Part shown: positions 1 to 10,945 of the stretch, piece by piece
How the letters are laid out: each line of letters starts with the position of its first letter
How positions within the stretch are numbered: the first letter of the stretch is position 1
DNA from: Suillus spraguei
Lineage: Eukaryota > Basidiomycota > Agaricomycetes > Boletales > Suillaceae
Reading direction: 5' to 3'
Assembly: GCA_016800925.1 (NCBI GenBank)
Contig: JABCPU010000248.1
Span: 1 to 64,000, forward strand
Length of the DNA: 64,000 nt
Notes under the pieces: generated by a model
What the model saw: the letters and a program-made list of their open reading frames with translations, nothing else
Databases searched by the model: none
Told to the model about the DNA's origin: nothing
Position numbers and translations under genes: made by a program

Positions 1-381
1 AGCAGAGGAGATGGCTTTCATGGTGATTATGACTATGATACATGAGATATTCTGGTTTATATAGTTAGATATAGTCATAAAATAACATAATGACACCACT
101 TTATAATTTATATAATAGTGGCATGATTTTTATGGTGTCATAAATAATGATTTATATAGTTTTAATATACACTCAAAAAACTGTCCACATGAGTCATCAT
201 TTTATAAGCCTTATATCTCCACCATATCTCCGCCGATTCCCACGGTGTAGGGCTCAAATAAAAGCCCTGAAGCCATACTACAATGTGGTATAAGTATGTC
301 CTTGAGGAATTTGTTCATTCTCACACAATATCATAGATAGTGAAAAATGTCAAAACATGCGGACAGTTTTTTGAGCCACTG
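1..381 (-). mobile_element. Tc1/mariner element, right end (partial copy)
   Basis: This stretch is base-for-base the same, as far as I compared, as 52739-53119, the right end of the complete Tc1 element at 51503-53119. It carries the first seven transposase codons (minus strand, ATG at 21-19), the AT-rich leader and the ~213-bp terminal inverted repeat. It ends at 381 and is followed by TA at 382-383, the expected target-site dinucleotide. The rest of the copy lies left of the window. Near-identity to the second copy implies recent transposition. The insertion interrupts the AT-hook frame on its right. Confidence 0.93.
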
Positions 382-382
382 T

Positions 383-1146
383 ACAACCACCACACGCTTT
401 TTTGGACGCCCTCTCCCTTTCTTCTCTCTTTGATGTTCAATCTCGTGTTTCTTTCTGGACATCTTATTGAGTCCAGTAACAGCAACATCTTCATGTACCC
501 CAGTTGTTGTCAAATTTCTATCTCTGACTTTAATGACCTTTTCACCAGCTTGCAGGAACTCGGGTGCTGGGCTTATTGTAACATGGATAGGAGTTTTGCG
601 AGATTTGTCTTGTTGGACAGTGGCTGATGGTATAGTATCAGCTTTGATAAGTTCCCGCTTTTTAGTGCTACCTGCAAAGTGTCATTATATGCATGCATAT
701 ATTATGAGCCAACTCAACTCACGATGTTCTATACTCTTTGTGACTTTCTTTTTTGGCCTTCCCCGCTGGTGTTTACTTTCTTTTGACACATTGTTCCGTG
801 TGTCCAATATCCCACAGTTCTCTATAGCTGATAACATACCAGAGATATCTGTATCTGTGTTATATCCATCATCCCCCAGATCAGGGGCTGCATGGTCCAA
901 TATGCCACAGTTTTCTATGGCTGATAACAAGCCAGATATGTCTGTATCTGTATCACACCTATCATCAGACACTGCATTGTCCAATATTCCACAGTTCTCT
1001 ATGGCTGATACCAGGCTGGAAATATTTTCTGCATCAGGCGCTTCATATTGAGGCAGCCTTATATCTGTCTTGCGATGTGGGCTTGAATCGAGAATGCCAC
1101 AGGCCATGATCTCCCCCACAATGTTAGGTGCATCTTCCTCCATCAT
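383..1146 (-). pseudogene. AT-hook protein with repeated AIENCGILD motif, cut by Tc1
   Basis: Two minus-strand exons join cleanly across a 51-nt intron (672-722, donor gtgagt, acceptor ttgcag). Exon 1 starts at an ATG pair near 1146 and encodes one MACGILD and three SAIENCGILD repeats, each preceded by an acidic DTDTDIS-like stretch, then an AT-hook (QRGRPKKK). Exon 2 is basic and ends in a second AT-hook (GRGRPKKR), where the Tc1 element at 1-381 breaks the frame. AT-hooks bind the minor groove of AT-rich DNA, so a chromatin or transposon-associated role is possible. I do not recognise the family. A paralogous exon lies upstream at 1534-1807. Confidence 0.55.
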
Positions 1147-1533
1147 TGTCGTATGCAGGCTGAGTGACTGATTCGAGTTAAAAAAAATTAATATATCATG
1201 TACCAGCTGTCCCATGTCCTCTATTTGTCATACAAGCAACTGCACACATGTGGAGCGGCTCAGTGTTTGAACATCTAAGACTGGCGTAAAATATTACCTC
1301 AGTGAAATTACTCATGCTCAGCATCATTAGTAACACATGGTGCGTCGGATCTTTGGAATTATGTTGATTAACGTAATTTTTTTTTCAATGCTAATCTTTT
1401 GGAGGTAAAAGTATAAATGGATCTAGCACCGCAATTCTTCAACACCGATTATGTCAATGTCCCTGAACATGTCAGTTATGTAAAATTCCCTGAAACTTGT
1501 AGTAATAACCACATCAAATCTTGACAGACTCAC

Positions 1534-1807
1534 GATTCATTGTGCATTTTATGGCTCTCTTTTTCGGCCTTCCTTGCGAACATTTATTCTGTTTTACGCT
1601 AGCCTCTCTGGTGTCCAATATTACACAGTTTTCTATGGCCACAAGAAGGCCAGATATATCTATATCTGTAGTCCACCCGCCATCATCTGCATCAGATGTT
1701 TTGGGTTGAAGAGCAGACCTTTCTGCTTTCTTATTGCGTGGGCTTGAATTAAGAATACCACAGGCCACAATCTCCTCCATGATGTCAAATGTATCTTCCT
1801 GCTTCAT
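1534..1807 (-). pseudogene. Diverged paralogue of the AT-hook / GILD-repeat exon
   Basis: The minus-strand frame opens with an ATG at 1807 and reads MKQEDTFDIMEEIVACGILN, one AIENCVILD repeat and an AT-hook (QGRPKKR), stopping at a gtgagt donor in the same position as in the exon at 723-1146. It therefore has the same architecture with fewer repeats. No matching second exon is seen before 1215. It is either a tandem duplicate or an alternative upstream exon of the same gene. Function unknown. Confidence 0.45.
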
Positions 1808-1844
1808 CGCACTGGTTAGGCTTCCGGCACTCGAGCCGAGCACA

Positions 1845-2105
1845 AAACTGGTTGTGGTAGTTGTGGTGCATGCGAGCCTCCCAGTCAATAGAGTGAGAAG
1901 AAGGTAAGGATGGTGGGAGGGCAGCATAGCCATGCTGAAGGGGAGGAAACAGGGCCTGGCTGCAGGGGGAACTGCAGAAGGTTATTTTTTAAAAATATTT
2001 GTCTCATTAGTACATGACCGAACAACTCACCTATTGTCCAACGAAGCAGGAAACTGCACCACAGAAGGCTGTAAAGGCAGTGGTGGGCAACCTGGAGGCT
2101 ATTGA
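1845..2105. repeat. Dispersed repeat, copies at 53.32-53.44 and 54.35-54.49 kb
   Basis: Bases ~1976-2100 match the reverse complement of ~53318-53442 (shared CAGTGGTGGGCA and AGTACATGACC). Bases ~1845-1965 match the reverse complement of ~54350-54490. In one frame both of the latter copies read DWEA(R/C)MHHNYHNQF, so this may be a decayed coding repeat. In the 53-54 kb locus an LTR-B copy lies between the two halves, so the contiguous arrangement here probably shows the pre-insertion state. Confidence 0.6.
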
Positions 2106-2374
2106 GAGCTGCAGGGGGTGGCTGTCAACACATTTGAGTCAGTTTGGCAAGAGGAACTCACCTGCGGTCCCACAATTTGAAATTCTGGCCAACAGAAGAC
2201 ATGTGTGCTGTTAAATATTGGGACATTGAACAGTGCACACTTGGAGTCGGAGCGGACAACATCACTGCTTGAAAAAACCACGCGAGGCTTCCAAAGAAAG
2301 GATCCCATGTGGCAAAATGTGGCTTTCATGCGAGCATGCCTCACTCTCCCACACTGTTCCCCCCTTACTTTATG

Positions 2375-3860
2375 GATTGATTTTTCCAGACTTTCCATGA
2401 CTTGCCCTGCCTTCCGACTCAAATTTTTTGGAGGCTTTTATTATCCCTGAAGATGATGGTTAAAGCCATTTGTTCAGGAAAAATCACATTGTAGAGATAT
2501 ACAAGGTCCCCATCCCCCTCCTACAGGTTATATCTTGTTATCATCCAGATACTGACATATGTATGAATTTTCCTACTGTTTTTCTACAGTAGAATTCGAT
2601 TTCAAATGGTCCCAGAGCATTCCTAGGGTGTGGGAATATAAACATGTCAGATTGCCTGGTACCCCCCACAAAAATTGATTTTTCCAAGCTTCACATGACT
2701 TGCTCAGCTTTCAAACTCATGTTAACTGGAAGCTTTTAATGTCTTTGAAGACGATGGTCAAAGCCATTTGTCCAGAAAAAATCACATTCTTGAGATATGC
2801 ATGGCCTCCTCCCCCCTCCTACTGGTTATATCTTATTAACATGCAAATACCGGTATATATATGGCTGTTCCTATTGTTTTTTGATGATACAAATTGATTA
2901 GAAATTGTCCCAGAGCATTTCAAGCGTATGGGAATCCAAATATGTCAATTTGCCTGGTACCCCCCACAAAGATTGATTTTTCTAGGCTTCCCATGACATG
3001 CTCATCCTTTAAACCCATTTTTCCTGGGAATATTCAATAACCCTGAACACAATGGTCAAGTCTGTTTTTGCTGAAAAAATCACATTGTGGAGTTATACAA
3101 GGTCCCCCTCCCCCCATACTGGTTATATCTTGTTATCATGCAAATAGCAATACATAGATGGCCATTCCTATTGTTTTATGATAGTAGAAATCGATTAAAA
3201 ATGGTTCCAGAGCATTTCAAGACTGTGGGAACATAAATGTGTCAGATTGCCTGGTACCCCCTGCAAAGATCAATTTTTCTAGGCTTCTCATGACTTGCCT
3301 ATCCTTCAAACTTATTTTTCCTGGAGTCTATTGACATCCCTGAAGATGATAGTGAAGCCTGTTTGTCCAGGAAAAATCACATTCTTGAGATATGCATGGC
3401 CCTCCTCCCCCCTCCTACAGGTTATATCTTGTTATTGTACAAATACAGATATATATATGACTGTTCCTATTGTTTTTTGATGCTAGAAATAAATTAGGAA
3501 TGGTCCCAGAGCATTTAGAGCCTGTGGGAATCTATATATGGAAGTTTGCCTGGTACCCCCCACAAAGATCGATTTTTCTAGGCTTCCCATGACTTGCCTA
3601 TCCTTCAAACTCATTTTTCCTGAGGACTATTGACATCCCTGAATATGATAGTGAAGCCCATTTGCCCAGGAAAAATCGTGTTCTTGAGATATACAAGGCC
3701 CTCCTCCCCCCTCCAACCTCATATATGTTGCTGTACTTCCATTTGACCTAAAGCTGATACTGTAAATAATGGTCCTAGTGTTTTTTAGGCCTACAAATCG
3801 ATTGGTGATGGTTTCAAACTCTCTGGAGGTTGTTAATATTGAGATTTGTGTGATGAGCAA
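2375..3860. repeat. Tandem array, five ~298-bp units
   Basis: The anchor (GAT)TGATTTTTC followed by a CATGACTTGC-like segment recurs at about 2375, 2673, 2971, 3268 and 3567, a spacing of 297-300 bp. Each unit also carries the blocks GCCTGGTACCCCC, AAAAATCACATT and GGTTATATCTTGTTA. Units are diverged by substitutions and small indels, so the array is old. Short ORFs occur in several units but are not conserved in frame, so I see no gene here. Confidence 0.88.
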
Positions 3861-4020
3861 AAATAACAGTATTTTGCCTATATCTCCATATCAGACCCGC
3901 CGTTTTCTTTAATTCTTGGCTCATATCCTTCCTGAATATACCCTCTATGATATGTACCAGCTCAGAAAGAGTTATTTTTTTCGAAGTTTGAAACCTATTT
4001 CTGTTTTGACCATATATGTA

Positions 4021-4399
4021 AGTATAGGGATGGCACACCGTGTCACCAATTTGGCTTTCAAAGCATCTGATATTTCAGACTCCCCTTCTTGCTTCTCCGC
4101 CTCCACCAGTCTCTCGTCTAGCTTCCTCAGCTCTTCTTCATTGTCTTTCTCCGTCGATTTGAGCAACACGGGATCAGACGTAAGAGCGTCTGCAGAGGTT
4201 ACTAACTTATAATACGGCGACATTTCTGCGTAGACCAAAGATCAAGTCAACAACATTAAGACAACCTCATTACTTACCGTCTGCCTTGATTCCTTCAAGC
4301 AACTGTTTTCTTGCATTGTTGTGAAGTCGCCCAAGTGTTGGTGAGATAAGAGTGAATAGATGCTGTGGCAGGCTAAGATTTGATATCGGAATAATTTCT
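4021..4399 (-). pseudogene. rpn7: Duplicated 5' fragment of proteasome subunit gene rpn7
   Basis: This is a ~380-bp copy of 43056-43433, the N-terminal part of the 26S proteasome regulatory subunit Rpn7 (PSMD6). It includes the intron, so it arose by DNA duplication rather than through mRNA. The reading SNLSLPQHLFTL then MSPYYKLVTSA matches the family N-terminus. Unlike the longer copy it keeps CGA (4327-4329) and an intact gtaagt donor. It lacks the start codon and everything after about residue 120, so it cannot encode a working subunit. Confidence 0.82.
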
Positions 4400-4444
4400 T
4401 CTTAATGTTGAGTAATGGTTGAGTAAGTATGCATCCAAGTCAGA

Positions 4445-4900
4445 TCAATATGCAAAGAAGATATCCAAGTCAAAAAGCAGGTCACCCTCAGGATAGTTCC
4501 TGGTTTGAAGGGGTGCTGATTGCCAAACCCTCTTTGTGCCATCATTTTTCTTTCCCCAGTGCATCCCGAAAAGTTCAAATGCGTTAAGTTCTGTGAAAGA
4601 CGTCAGAGCACTGGCTACCTGCTCATAGAATTCCTGTATCACAAAAATCAATGTTCCTGAGCACTACAAGTGAAAAGCCATGATAACTTACGACAGTGGG
4701 AGGAATGAAAATGTCCTTGGTTGACATCACTCGCAAATAGACCAAGGTACATGCTTGTACAGTGTTTCCAAGAAGGGCACAGGAGGTGCATTTGTAATGA
4801 TCTCCAGAATGACTACAGGGACAGTTGAGCGGGCAAGCAGAGGAATATCATCCTCCATAAGACTTCCTCCGTTTAGATGAATGCTCCTCACCGGACGGCT
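4445..4900 (-). other. Unrecognised coding remnant
   Basis: A minus-strand frame at 4445-4636 reads EFYEQVASALTSFTEL and FGMHWGKKNDG. It is preceded by a plausible intron (gtaagt donor near 4692, acceptor near 4635). Further upstream a second frame reads STVPVVILEIITNAPPVPF, but the two do not join without a shift. The composition looks protein-like. I do not recognise the family, and no start codon can be fixed. Confidence 0.3.
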
Positions 4901-5089
4901 GGGAACAATTAATTTCGCTGTCCGGGGTGAGCGAGCCTATCACACAGTTTTCACTTAACTTATCATCACAACTTTGTAAATGTTGCGCTCAACTACAATG
5001 AGAAGAAATACTGAATGCTAGACAGACCTCTCTAGATCAATTTTTCTTCGTATAATTAGCAGGGAATTTGATGTCACACTTTTGGCGGA

Positions 5090-6178
5090 GGTCACATTAT
5101 GTCATGGAAGTGTGACATATACAGTAGTTGCATATGCAGACCAAAGATCCTGCACTCATCATTGTCAGTGGCAACCTTATGATACGAATGCTCCATAACC
5201 AAACCGGAGAGCGATGTAACGAACATATTGGCGCTGGGCTTAAAACCCCATATTTTGACACTTGTCTCATGTCTACAGGAGTTACCACTTGTCCATGGCC
5301 GTCTTACCCCTTTAGCAGTACCGGTGGCATCCCACGCTTACCGCACACCGTACCGACTGCCGCACCACGTTCCACATACCGATGTCCTTCCATGTCCTTG
5401 CCACGTCCGCATAGCTCCATTTGGTGCGTCATTTGTTTTCTATTCATTATCACTGATTCCACGGCAAGCCTTATTACATGTTGCCTCGTGCTGCAGCGCC
5501 TTGCGCTATGTTTACTTACTGCGGTTACTACACTCCAGCGCTACTGATCTCTCCTAGAGTATTCCGAGTACATACGATTTAGGATATAAGCACCGCGTAC
5601 CCCGCACGATAGAGGTACCTGATTTTACACCCTTGCATGTACTATAGGTCAGGATTATTGTCTAGCTCTGGATCAACCCAGTAGTGGACATAGTCTTTAA
5701 AGTTTTCTTATTGCTCGTTAATACATCACGCTCGTTCTCCATTACCGCTGGCATACCACTGGACTTTTGACTGTTACCTTGACTGAACTTCTCACGCACC
5801 GCTACTTTACCGCTGAAAGTACCGCGGACTTCTTTACTGTTTTCTTGCACCACTCGCAACCTTACTGCTGCCGCTGAGACCACCACTCGACATCGCTTGC
5901 TCAACGCAACTGTTACTGACCTTATCTTGCCCGCGGTAGCACCACTATACACGATGCTAGTTCCGGCGGTATCATCGCTGACTGCAGCAACTTACCGCTG
6001 ACCCCAATGCTTGTTTCGCAAATAAGTTAGACTCAAACTTGACCATACTAATAGGCATCCCCCTTTAGGGTCGAACGCTCTTGTTCTTACAAGTGAAGCA
6101 GACTAGACGGAGCGCAAGACTAACATACTAGTTTAGGCAGTGGTTTATCTACAGCCCAAGCTAGGTTGTATCTTTACA
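5090..6178 (+). mobile_element. LTR relic, family B (ACCGCT-rich)
   Basis: The 3' half (about 5990-6178) matches four other copies in the window, with the shared blocks CCTTTAGGGTC, GAAGCAGACTAGACGGAGCG and a terminal TATCTTTACA. Other copies lie at ~53442-54345 (-), 58690-59485 (+), 59699-60040 (-) and 60045-60930 (+). The body is rich in ACCGC and TACCGCT motifs. The left boundary is uncertain because homology fades before 5600. No internal retroelement genes adjoin it, so it is a solo or decayed LTR. Confidence 0.55.
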
Positions 6179-6498
6179 GTGAGAATGTGCTCATGAAGCG
6201 ACAGATTGGCGGAGGACACTTCAGAACATAAATAATAGTCATTAAGATATATGCTCGCACCTGGGTAGAACTTGTGAGTTATCTGTTTGCTTTCTCCCCT
6301 TTTTTTGACGGCCTGTTTTTAGTCTGACCTTGGCATGCCAAGTCCCAACACAATTTGCCCTCCATCTTTTATGGTATATTCAAGTTTCCATCTGGTTTCA
6401 TGACCAAGATTTACGTTCAGTCCCTGGATTGATTTTACCTTTGGTCGATCGAGGCAAGAACGGCCAGCCGCCATTATCGATCATCCTTTAACCTCATT
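6179..6498. other. Non-coding interval
   Basis: This 320-bp stretch separates the LTR relic from the membrane-protein remnant. It is moderately AT-rich, with pyrimidine runs (for example CTTTCTCCCCTTTTTTTG). No gene, tRNA or clear repeat is seen. Confidence 0.4.
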
Positions 6499-7035
6499 TT
6501 GGCGATCCAAGCACTGAGTGGTGGTATATATATATGCCATTGCCATTGTCATATGCGAGATTTCAGTGATATTGACTTCACTGCAAGTCATCATCGTCAC
6601 TCAGTTGCATGCCATGTATCAATGATCCAGAAAGATGCTGATATTTCTTATTATCACTTAAAGACTTTCCTGGCTGTCAACATTTTCGACGGTGGCAACC
6701 ATAATGTTAATGATGCGTGCTTCAGGAGGTACGCCTACGTAATTGTTAATATTCATCTCGTTGATGAATACCAGGAGAACAAGTTCTCTCCGACGCCTAT
6801 CAGTGCTCATGTGGAAGATGTTCAACTTCTGGGTTCTATTACTTGGATGCTCAGCACCATGTTTGAGGTCCTCACACTGTGTCTCGCAGTTTTGCATGTC
6901 ATGCAGATGGTTGTGCTGGGACCCTGCCAAATCTTTAATGTTCGAGAATATCACGCTAAGCTTGTGGCTGGCTCCGACGCAGCAACCCATATGACCTCTA
7001 TTGCTTTCCAGGAGTGTGTGCACACGATGCATTGA
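6499..7035 (+). pseudogene. Fungal multi-pass membrane protein fragment (DUF6533-like)
   Basis: A 178-residue plus-strand frame contains the hydrophobic segment GSITWMLSTMFEVLTLCLAV. This recalls the last transmembrane helix of the large agaricomycete family of uncharacterised seven-helix proteins (DUF6533/6534 type). The flanking sequence is His/Cys-rich and irregular and does not resemble the rest of that family, so this looks like a remnant. The family call is from memory of the helix pattern only. A frame on the other strand (6658-7032) is treated as a shadow. Confidence 0.35.
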
Positions 7036-7415
7036 TAGTGTGTCATACTCGGTGAAGTGAACACTTGTCTAGTGCTTTACAAGGAGTAGGGGAATTTACT
7101 TTTATTAACTCCCACTTTCGTGATGGTATTCTATGCAAGTTACCGTTTTGAAGTAAATTTCAAGGAAACTATTCAGGGAATGTTTTTGTTAATATCAGTG
7201 TTGACACTAATGGGATTCAAAGTAAAAATATAAGGTTCTGAAACGTTGTCAAATTCTTTCAGAACTCTATGGAACGTTGGCAGACTACAAGCGGAGTCTG
7301 AATTCAAACTTTGGTCCATGTGTACACCATGCCTCCTGTACGCCCTTGAGTACAATGTTCAGAGCAACTTCAGACACTAACTCAAAAACTCACTAGTCCA
7401 CCAATAGCTATCCAA

Positions 7416-7802
7416 ATGCAACCTGCCCATGGTACTAGGGGAAGGGGTGTGATTTCTTGTGGTACAAGGGGACGTGGGGTGGCTCCTACCTCAGCCAGCG
7501 CTGCCACATCTCACAGTGATACTCCTACCAGTAGTATCAGCAAGATCCGGTGGGAGACACCAAACTGCAATCGAACATCTGCGGTCGTGATGTACCTCAG
7601 AACCCATCCTGCCAACTGTCGGATATTATTTTATGAAGGAAGGAAATCTCACCATGATGACAGCCCTCCTTCTGGGAGTGACAAGGGCAAAATACACGCA
7701 GTAATCGCCAAACAGATATTTGAGAAGGACGAGATGTATCAGTTGATGTATGCTGAGGATCAGATGAAGTTCACGCAGGCTGTGGGCAACCGTCTCACTT
7801 AG
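7416..7802 (+). CDS. Hypothetical protein, RGRG-rich start and a SANT-like adjacent domain
   Basis: A 128-residue frame starts MQPAHGTRGRGV and carries two TRGRG boxes, then a Ser/Thr linker and a compact domain with RTHPANCRILFYEG, KGKIHAVIAKQIF and QAVGNRLT. A domain of this shape recurs in agaricomycete genomes in proteins with DNA-binding (Myb/SANT-like) neighbours; that link is from memory. The frame ends in TAG just after NRLT. In related proteins the domain continues (RLxxLxxxY), so a splice or truncation here is possible. The serine-rich exon at 8327-8791 may be its continuation. Confidence 0.4.
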   Translation: MQPAHGTRGRGVISCGTRGRGVAPTSASAATSHSDTPTSSISKIRWETPNCNRTSAVVMYLRTHPANCRILFYEGRKSHHDDSPPSGSDKGKIHAVIAKQIFEKDEMYQLMYAEDQMKFTQAVGNRLT

Positions 7803-8326
7803 TATGTTTTTCAACTACTTCCTCCCCCCTTTTTATGTATATACTAAGCGCTACATTCAGTCTCAAGGGGAAGTATATATAATATATAGCCATATAGTGT
7901 ATAGTTTTATAGGCGGGTGTGTATGTGTATGTAACATATTTGACTAAGCACACGCCCATGCCACATGTTTTATGCACTGACTTCATCTAAAATACTATAG
8001 CAATACTATTGTAGGATATACTGTGTGTGTATGAATGTACACTATATATCATCTTGATACTAGCCTTCATCTTTTATAGGTACAGATATGATGTTGATAT
8101 GTGTACCTACAAAATGGCAATACGGGAATAGCAAGCTTTCATATATACTATGTACATATATGTATTAAATACTACACTTTAGGTATGTTTTTGAGGGTTA
8201 CATGAATGCCATTTTGTATGAAATATTAGTTCATTGGTATTCATTTACTGTTTCAAGGCCCTGAGGGTCAACATAACCACATATTTAACCTAACCCATTT
8301 ACAAATATCCTATTTAATATGATTCA
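7803..8326. other. AT-rich interval, possible long intron
   Basis: This stretch is AT-rich with ATATATA runs and no open frame of note on the plus strand. It lies between two plus-strand coding pieces and ends in ATGATTCAG, a usable acceptor. It could be an intron joining them or an ordinary spacer. Confidence 0.3.
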
Positions 8327-8791
8327 GAGCCATCCACTGATTCTGATATGCTCCATTCCATGCCCACACAAAGGAGTGCATTTTCCGATGTTGAGATACA
8401 CCAGCCTTCCCCTGTGTTAGATGGTCGTAGTCTTTCTCCACCTAAGACTCTCAATGGGTCCGCAAGAGCTTTCACCCCCAAATCAGGCCTGCTGTCCAAA
8501 CTTTTGATGTCCCCCTCATCAAACTCCAGCTCACCACGCTCGAGCTCGTCTCCCATCCCAGCCAACTTCGTATTCCCAGCTATCAATGGTAATTATCGGT
8601 ACCTTCCTCCAGGGCTGAAAAAGGACGACCAAGGGTTCTACACCTCAATTACCCCACCTGGCTCACCATCTCGCGCTCGTCCCGAATCTTCTCGACCTTC
8701 CTCGCTGCTGTCACTGGCGTGCCTCCCACGGTTCTTGTCCGATGTTCAGTCGCGGAAGGCTTCCAAGACCAGAGTCATTGTAGACCAATAA
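8327..8791 (+). CDS. Serine/proline-rich hypothetical protein (C-terminal exon)
   Basis: After a cag acceptor the frame reads EPSTDSDMLHSMPTQRSAF and continues to a TAA at 8789-8791. It is disordered and rich in Ser and Pro (LLMSPSSNSSSPRSSSS, SITPPGSPSRARP), with a central motif NYRYLPPGLKKDDQGFY. An ATG is available at 8348. No catalytic domain is visible. It converges with the membrane-protein gene on the other strand 40 bp downstream. Unrecognised; possibly the last exon of the gene starting at 7416. Confidence 0.4.
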   Translation, partial: EPSTDSDMLHSMPTQRSAFSDVEIHQPSPVLDGRSLSPPKTLNGSARAFTPKSGLLSKLLMSPSSNSSSPRSSSSPIPANFVFPAINGNYRYLPPGLKKDDQGFYTSITPPGSPSRARPESSRPSSLLSLACLPRFLSDVQSRKASKTRVIVDQ

Positions 8792-8831
8792 GATCTACTC
8801 CTGTTACCAGCAAGAAAGACAGACCTCGCAA

Positions 8832-10945
8832 TTACCTCAAATCTTCGTCCGACAGCTCGGAAGTCTCATAGCTATATAATGAAGCGGGACTTGCAAAAGG
8901 AGAAGAATTGGACCCTGAGAGGTTGAAAACGCGTGCGAAGGATGTAGGTGCTGAGCCTGAAGATGAATATACCGAGTAGGGGCTTAGGTGCGAATGCATA
9001 GAGTGCAAAGACCCTCGCTCAGAGATCAATGGATTTCCTTGATGGATGACTTTGGGCTGTATCAATGAATATCGTTAGTCCAAGATTCTCAGCAGTGGTC
9101 CCCAAACTCACAGTTCCAAACGGGGTTCTCTATTCACTTGGATCTGGTCCTACACTGGCACCGAGGAAGCCACCGGCTAAACTTCTCCAACCATCACCTG
9201 CTTCTGGCGGCTTAGCATCGAGAACATCGATTGTGATACCGGCGCCATTTGACGAGCCAGTGATCACGGACAGCAACTCCCTCCATGCATGGCGACTAGA
9301 CAATGGGACAAGACCTGGCGGCAAAGGTCTCCCGTTCGTTGAAGCAGACGAGAAAGGTGCTGGTGCTGGTATATCCAGAACATCGATGCCTGTGAGGGAC
9401 AATGAACTGGGATTCCTACTACTTAGCAAATCATATGGATCGTCATATGCTGGGGGTGCCCCACTCCGCATAGGAGGTCCAAAGTCCGCTGCAGGTACTG
9501 CACTTCCCCTCTGACTCGCAGGCGTGATGGCTCTGGAAGGAAGGGAAAATTGAGGTGCCCATATGAGAGACTGCGTCATGGTACGCCGTGTTCCCAGATA
9601 TTGCGCTCTTAGCGCTCACGCTCGACATTGGACGTTCTCCTGCAGGGGTATAGCCTACACCAAGCCTGCGGCCGAGTAAGGATTGGGCTGCCTCTGCGTC
9701 TTTATCCGATCCCTTGCCCGAGTTTGATCCGCTGCGAAATGATGAGGATCCAAACCAGCTCTTTCGCAGACAAGAGAAGGAGTTGTGCCAGCTGCCAGGT
9801 CCTGCGACAGGCTGAGTATTTGTGGAGTCGTCATCTTGTGGGCTGCGAGAACCAAGCTCCTGTACGCGTACGCGGCAAGCAGTGAAGGCTTTTAAGTCCT
9901 CCAGGTCACTTGTTGGATAAGAGGCACTGCGGACGGACTTTTCCTTTTCATTAAGTAGTGAGCGGCCTGAAGGTTTGCGTGTAGTAGTACCTTCAAATGG
10001 TGGGGATGGAAGTAGGGGAGCGATGTGCTCGGGCAGAGAGGGATGGCTTGAGCTGTACATGCGTGGTCGGGGTATGTCTTCCAGCTCTTCCTCATCTTCA
10101 ATGCGAAGGACCTCTCCAGGAAACAAGATGTGGCCTAGCATTTCACTGCTGGTGTGGGCTGGGCCACCGTCACCACCATATGCCTGTCCAAAGTGTTCTG
10201 AGCCAGGCAGGACGACGCCATAGTCTGTCGAAGACCTTGTTCGGTCGGAGTCAGTGCTTCCTACAATATGGGGTGGGGCAGCACCGGTGGAAGAGAAGAT
10301 ACTGGCCGTAGACAGCATTCAGGATCAGTAATGGTGCTACAACGGAGGAAAGAATCTGCTTCATCATCACCGCTGTCGCGAGAACCCAGACCAGCTCTTG
10401 TTGACGGGAGTTCCAACGAACGAACCAGATAAAAAGCAGAAGCAAAATGATGAACAAGATGATGGCACCAATGATGATACCAATGAGGGCTCCTTTAGAT
10501 AGGCACTTGTGTTTGAAGAATGATTTGATGTCGCAGAGGTGGAAGGGTATGTAGATGTAGACTGATAGGATTATGAAGACGATGCAGATGTCACAGAAAA
10601 TGATGTTGTGGTGAAGGTGGAGGATGTTGCGGTAGGAGAAGACGTTAGAGAGGAAGTGGAAGCTGCTGGCGAGGTGAACCACCGTAAGTCCAAGCGCCGT
10701 CACTGCCTAAGGGAATCTGAGCATCAGTATGGTACACAATGTATAGTTATCTTGAAGCGCATTTCTTCGGCCATAGAAACGAATGTGCAAACAAAACTAC
10801 TCACACTTGGACCGTAGTAAGTGAGTGGGAGCTGAAGGGCGGTCTTGCTCGTTACAGTTTTCCCTGCGGCATTTTTGGACGCGCATAATTGCCTCCTCAT
10901 GTTGATTTGCATTAAAAAGGGCGATGGTCTGACAGCCGCCATGCT
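8832..10945 (-). pseudogene. Single-pass membrane protein with long disordered tail, frameshifted
   Basis: Read on the minus strand there is a short N-terminal exon (to ~10820), a Ser/Thr-rich extracellular stalk (near 10540-10680), a hydrophobic helix (GALIGIIIGAIILFIILLLL, ~10420-10490) followed by basic residues, and ~480 residues of disordered cytoplasmic tail (9130-10318) with a last exon at 8832-9065 after an intron with branch site ACTAAC. This layout is common in fungal cell-surface sensor-like proteins. The stalk is in a different frame from the helix and contains a TAA. The frame shifts again near 10330-10430 and near 9575. At least three lesions make it a likely pseudogene. Confidence 0.55.

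Noticed and set aside
2700..3480. ORFs of ~60-65 codons in the 298-bp units
   Set aside because: They are not conserved in frame from unit to unit.
5128..5557. Two overlapping plus-strand ORFs of 109-139 codons in the LTR-B relic
   Set aside because: They lie in ACCGC-rich LTR sequence with biased composition; the frames share no motif with known proteins.
8348..10318. Plus-strand ORFs opposite the membrane-protein gene (9065-9514, 9628-9885, 9975-10311)
   Set aside because: They overlap minus-strand exons with natural composition and introns, and are shadows of them.
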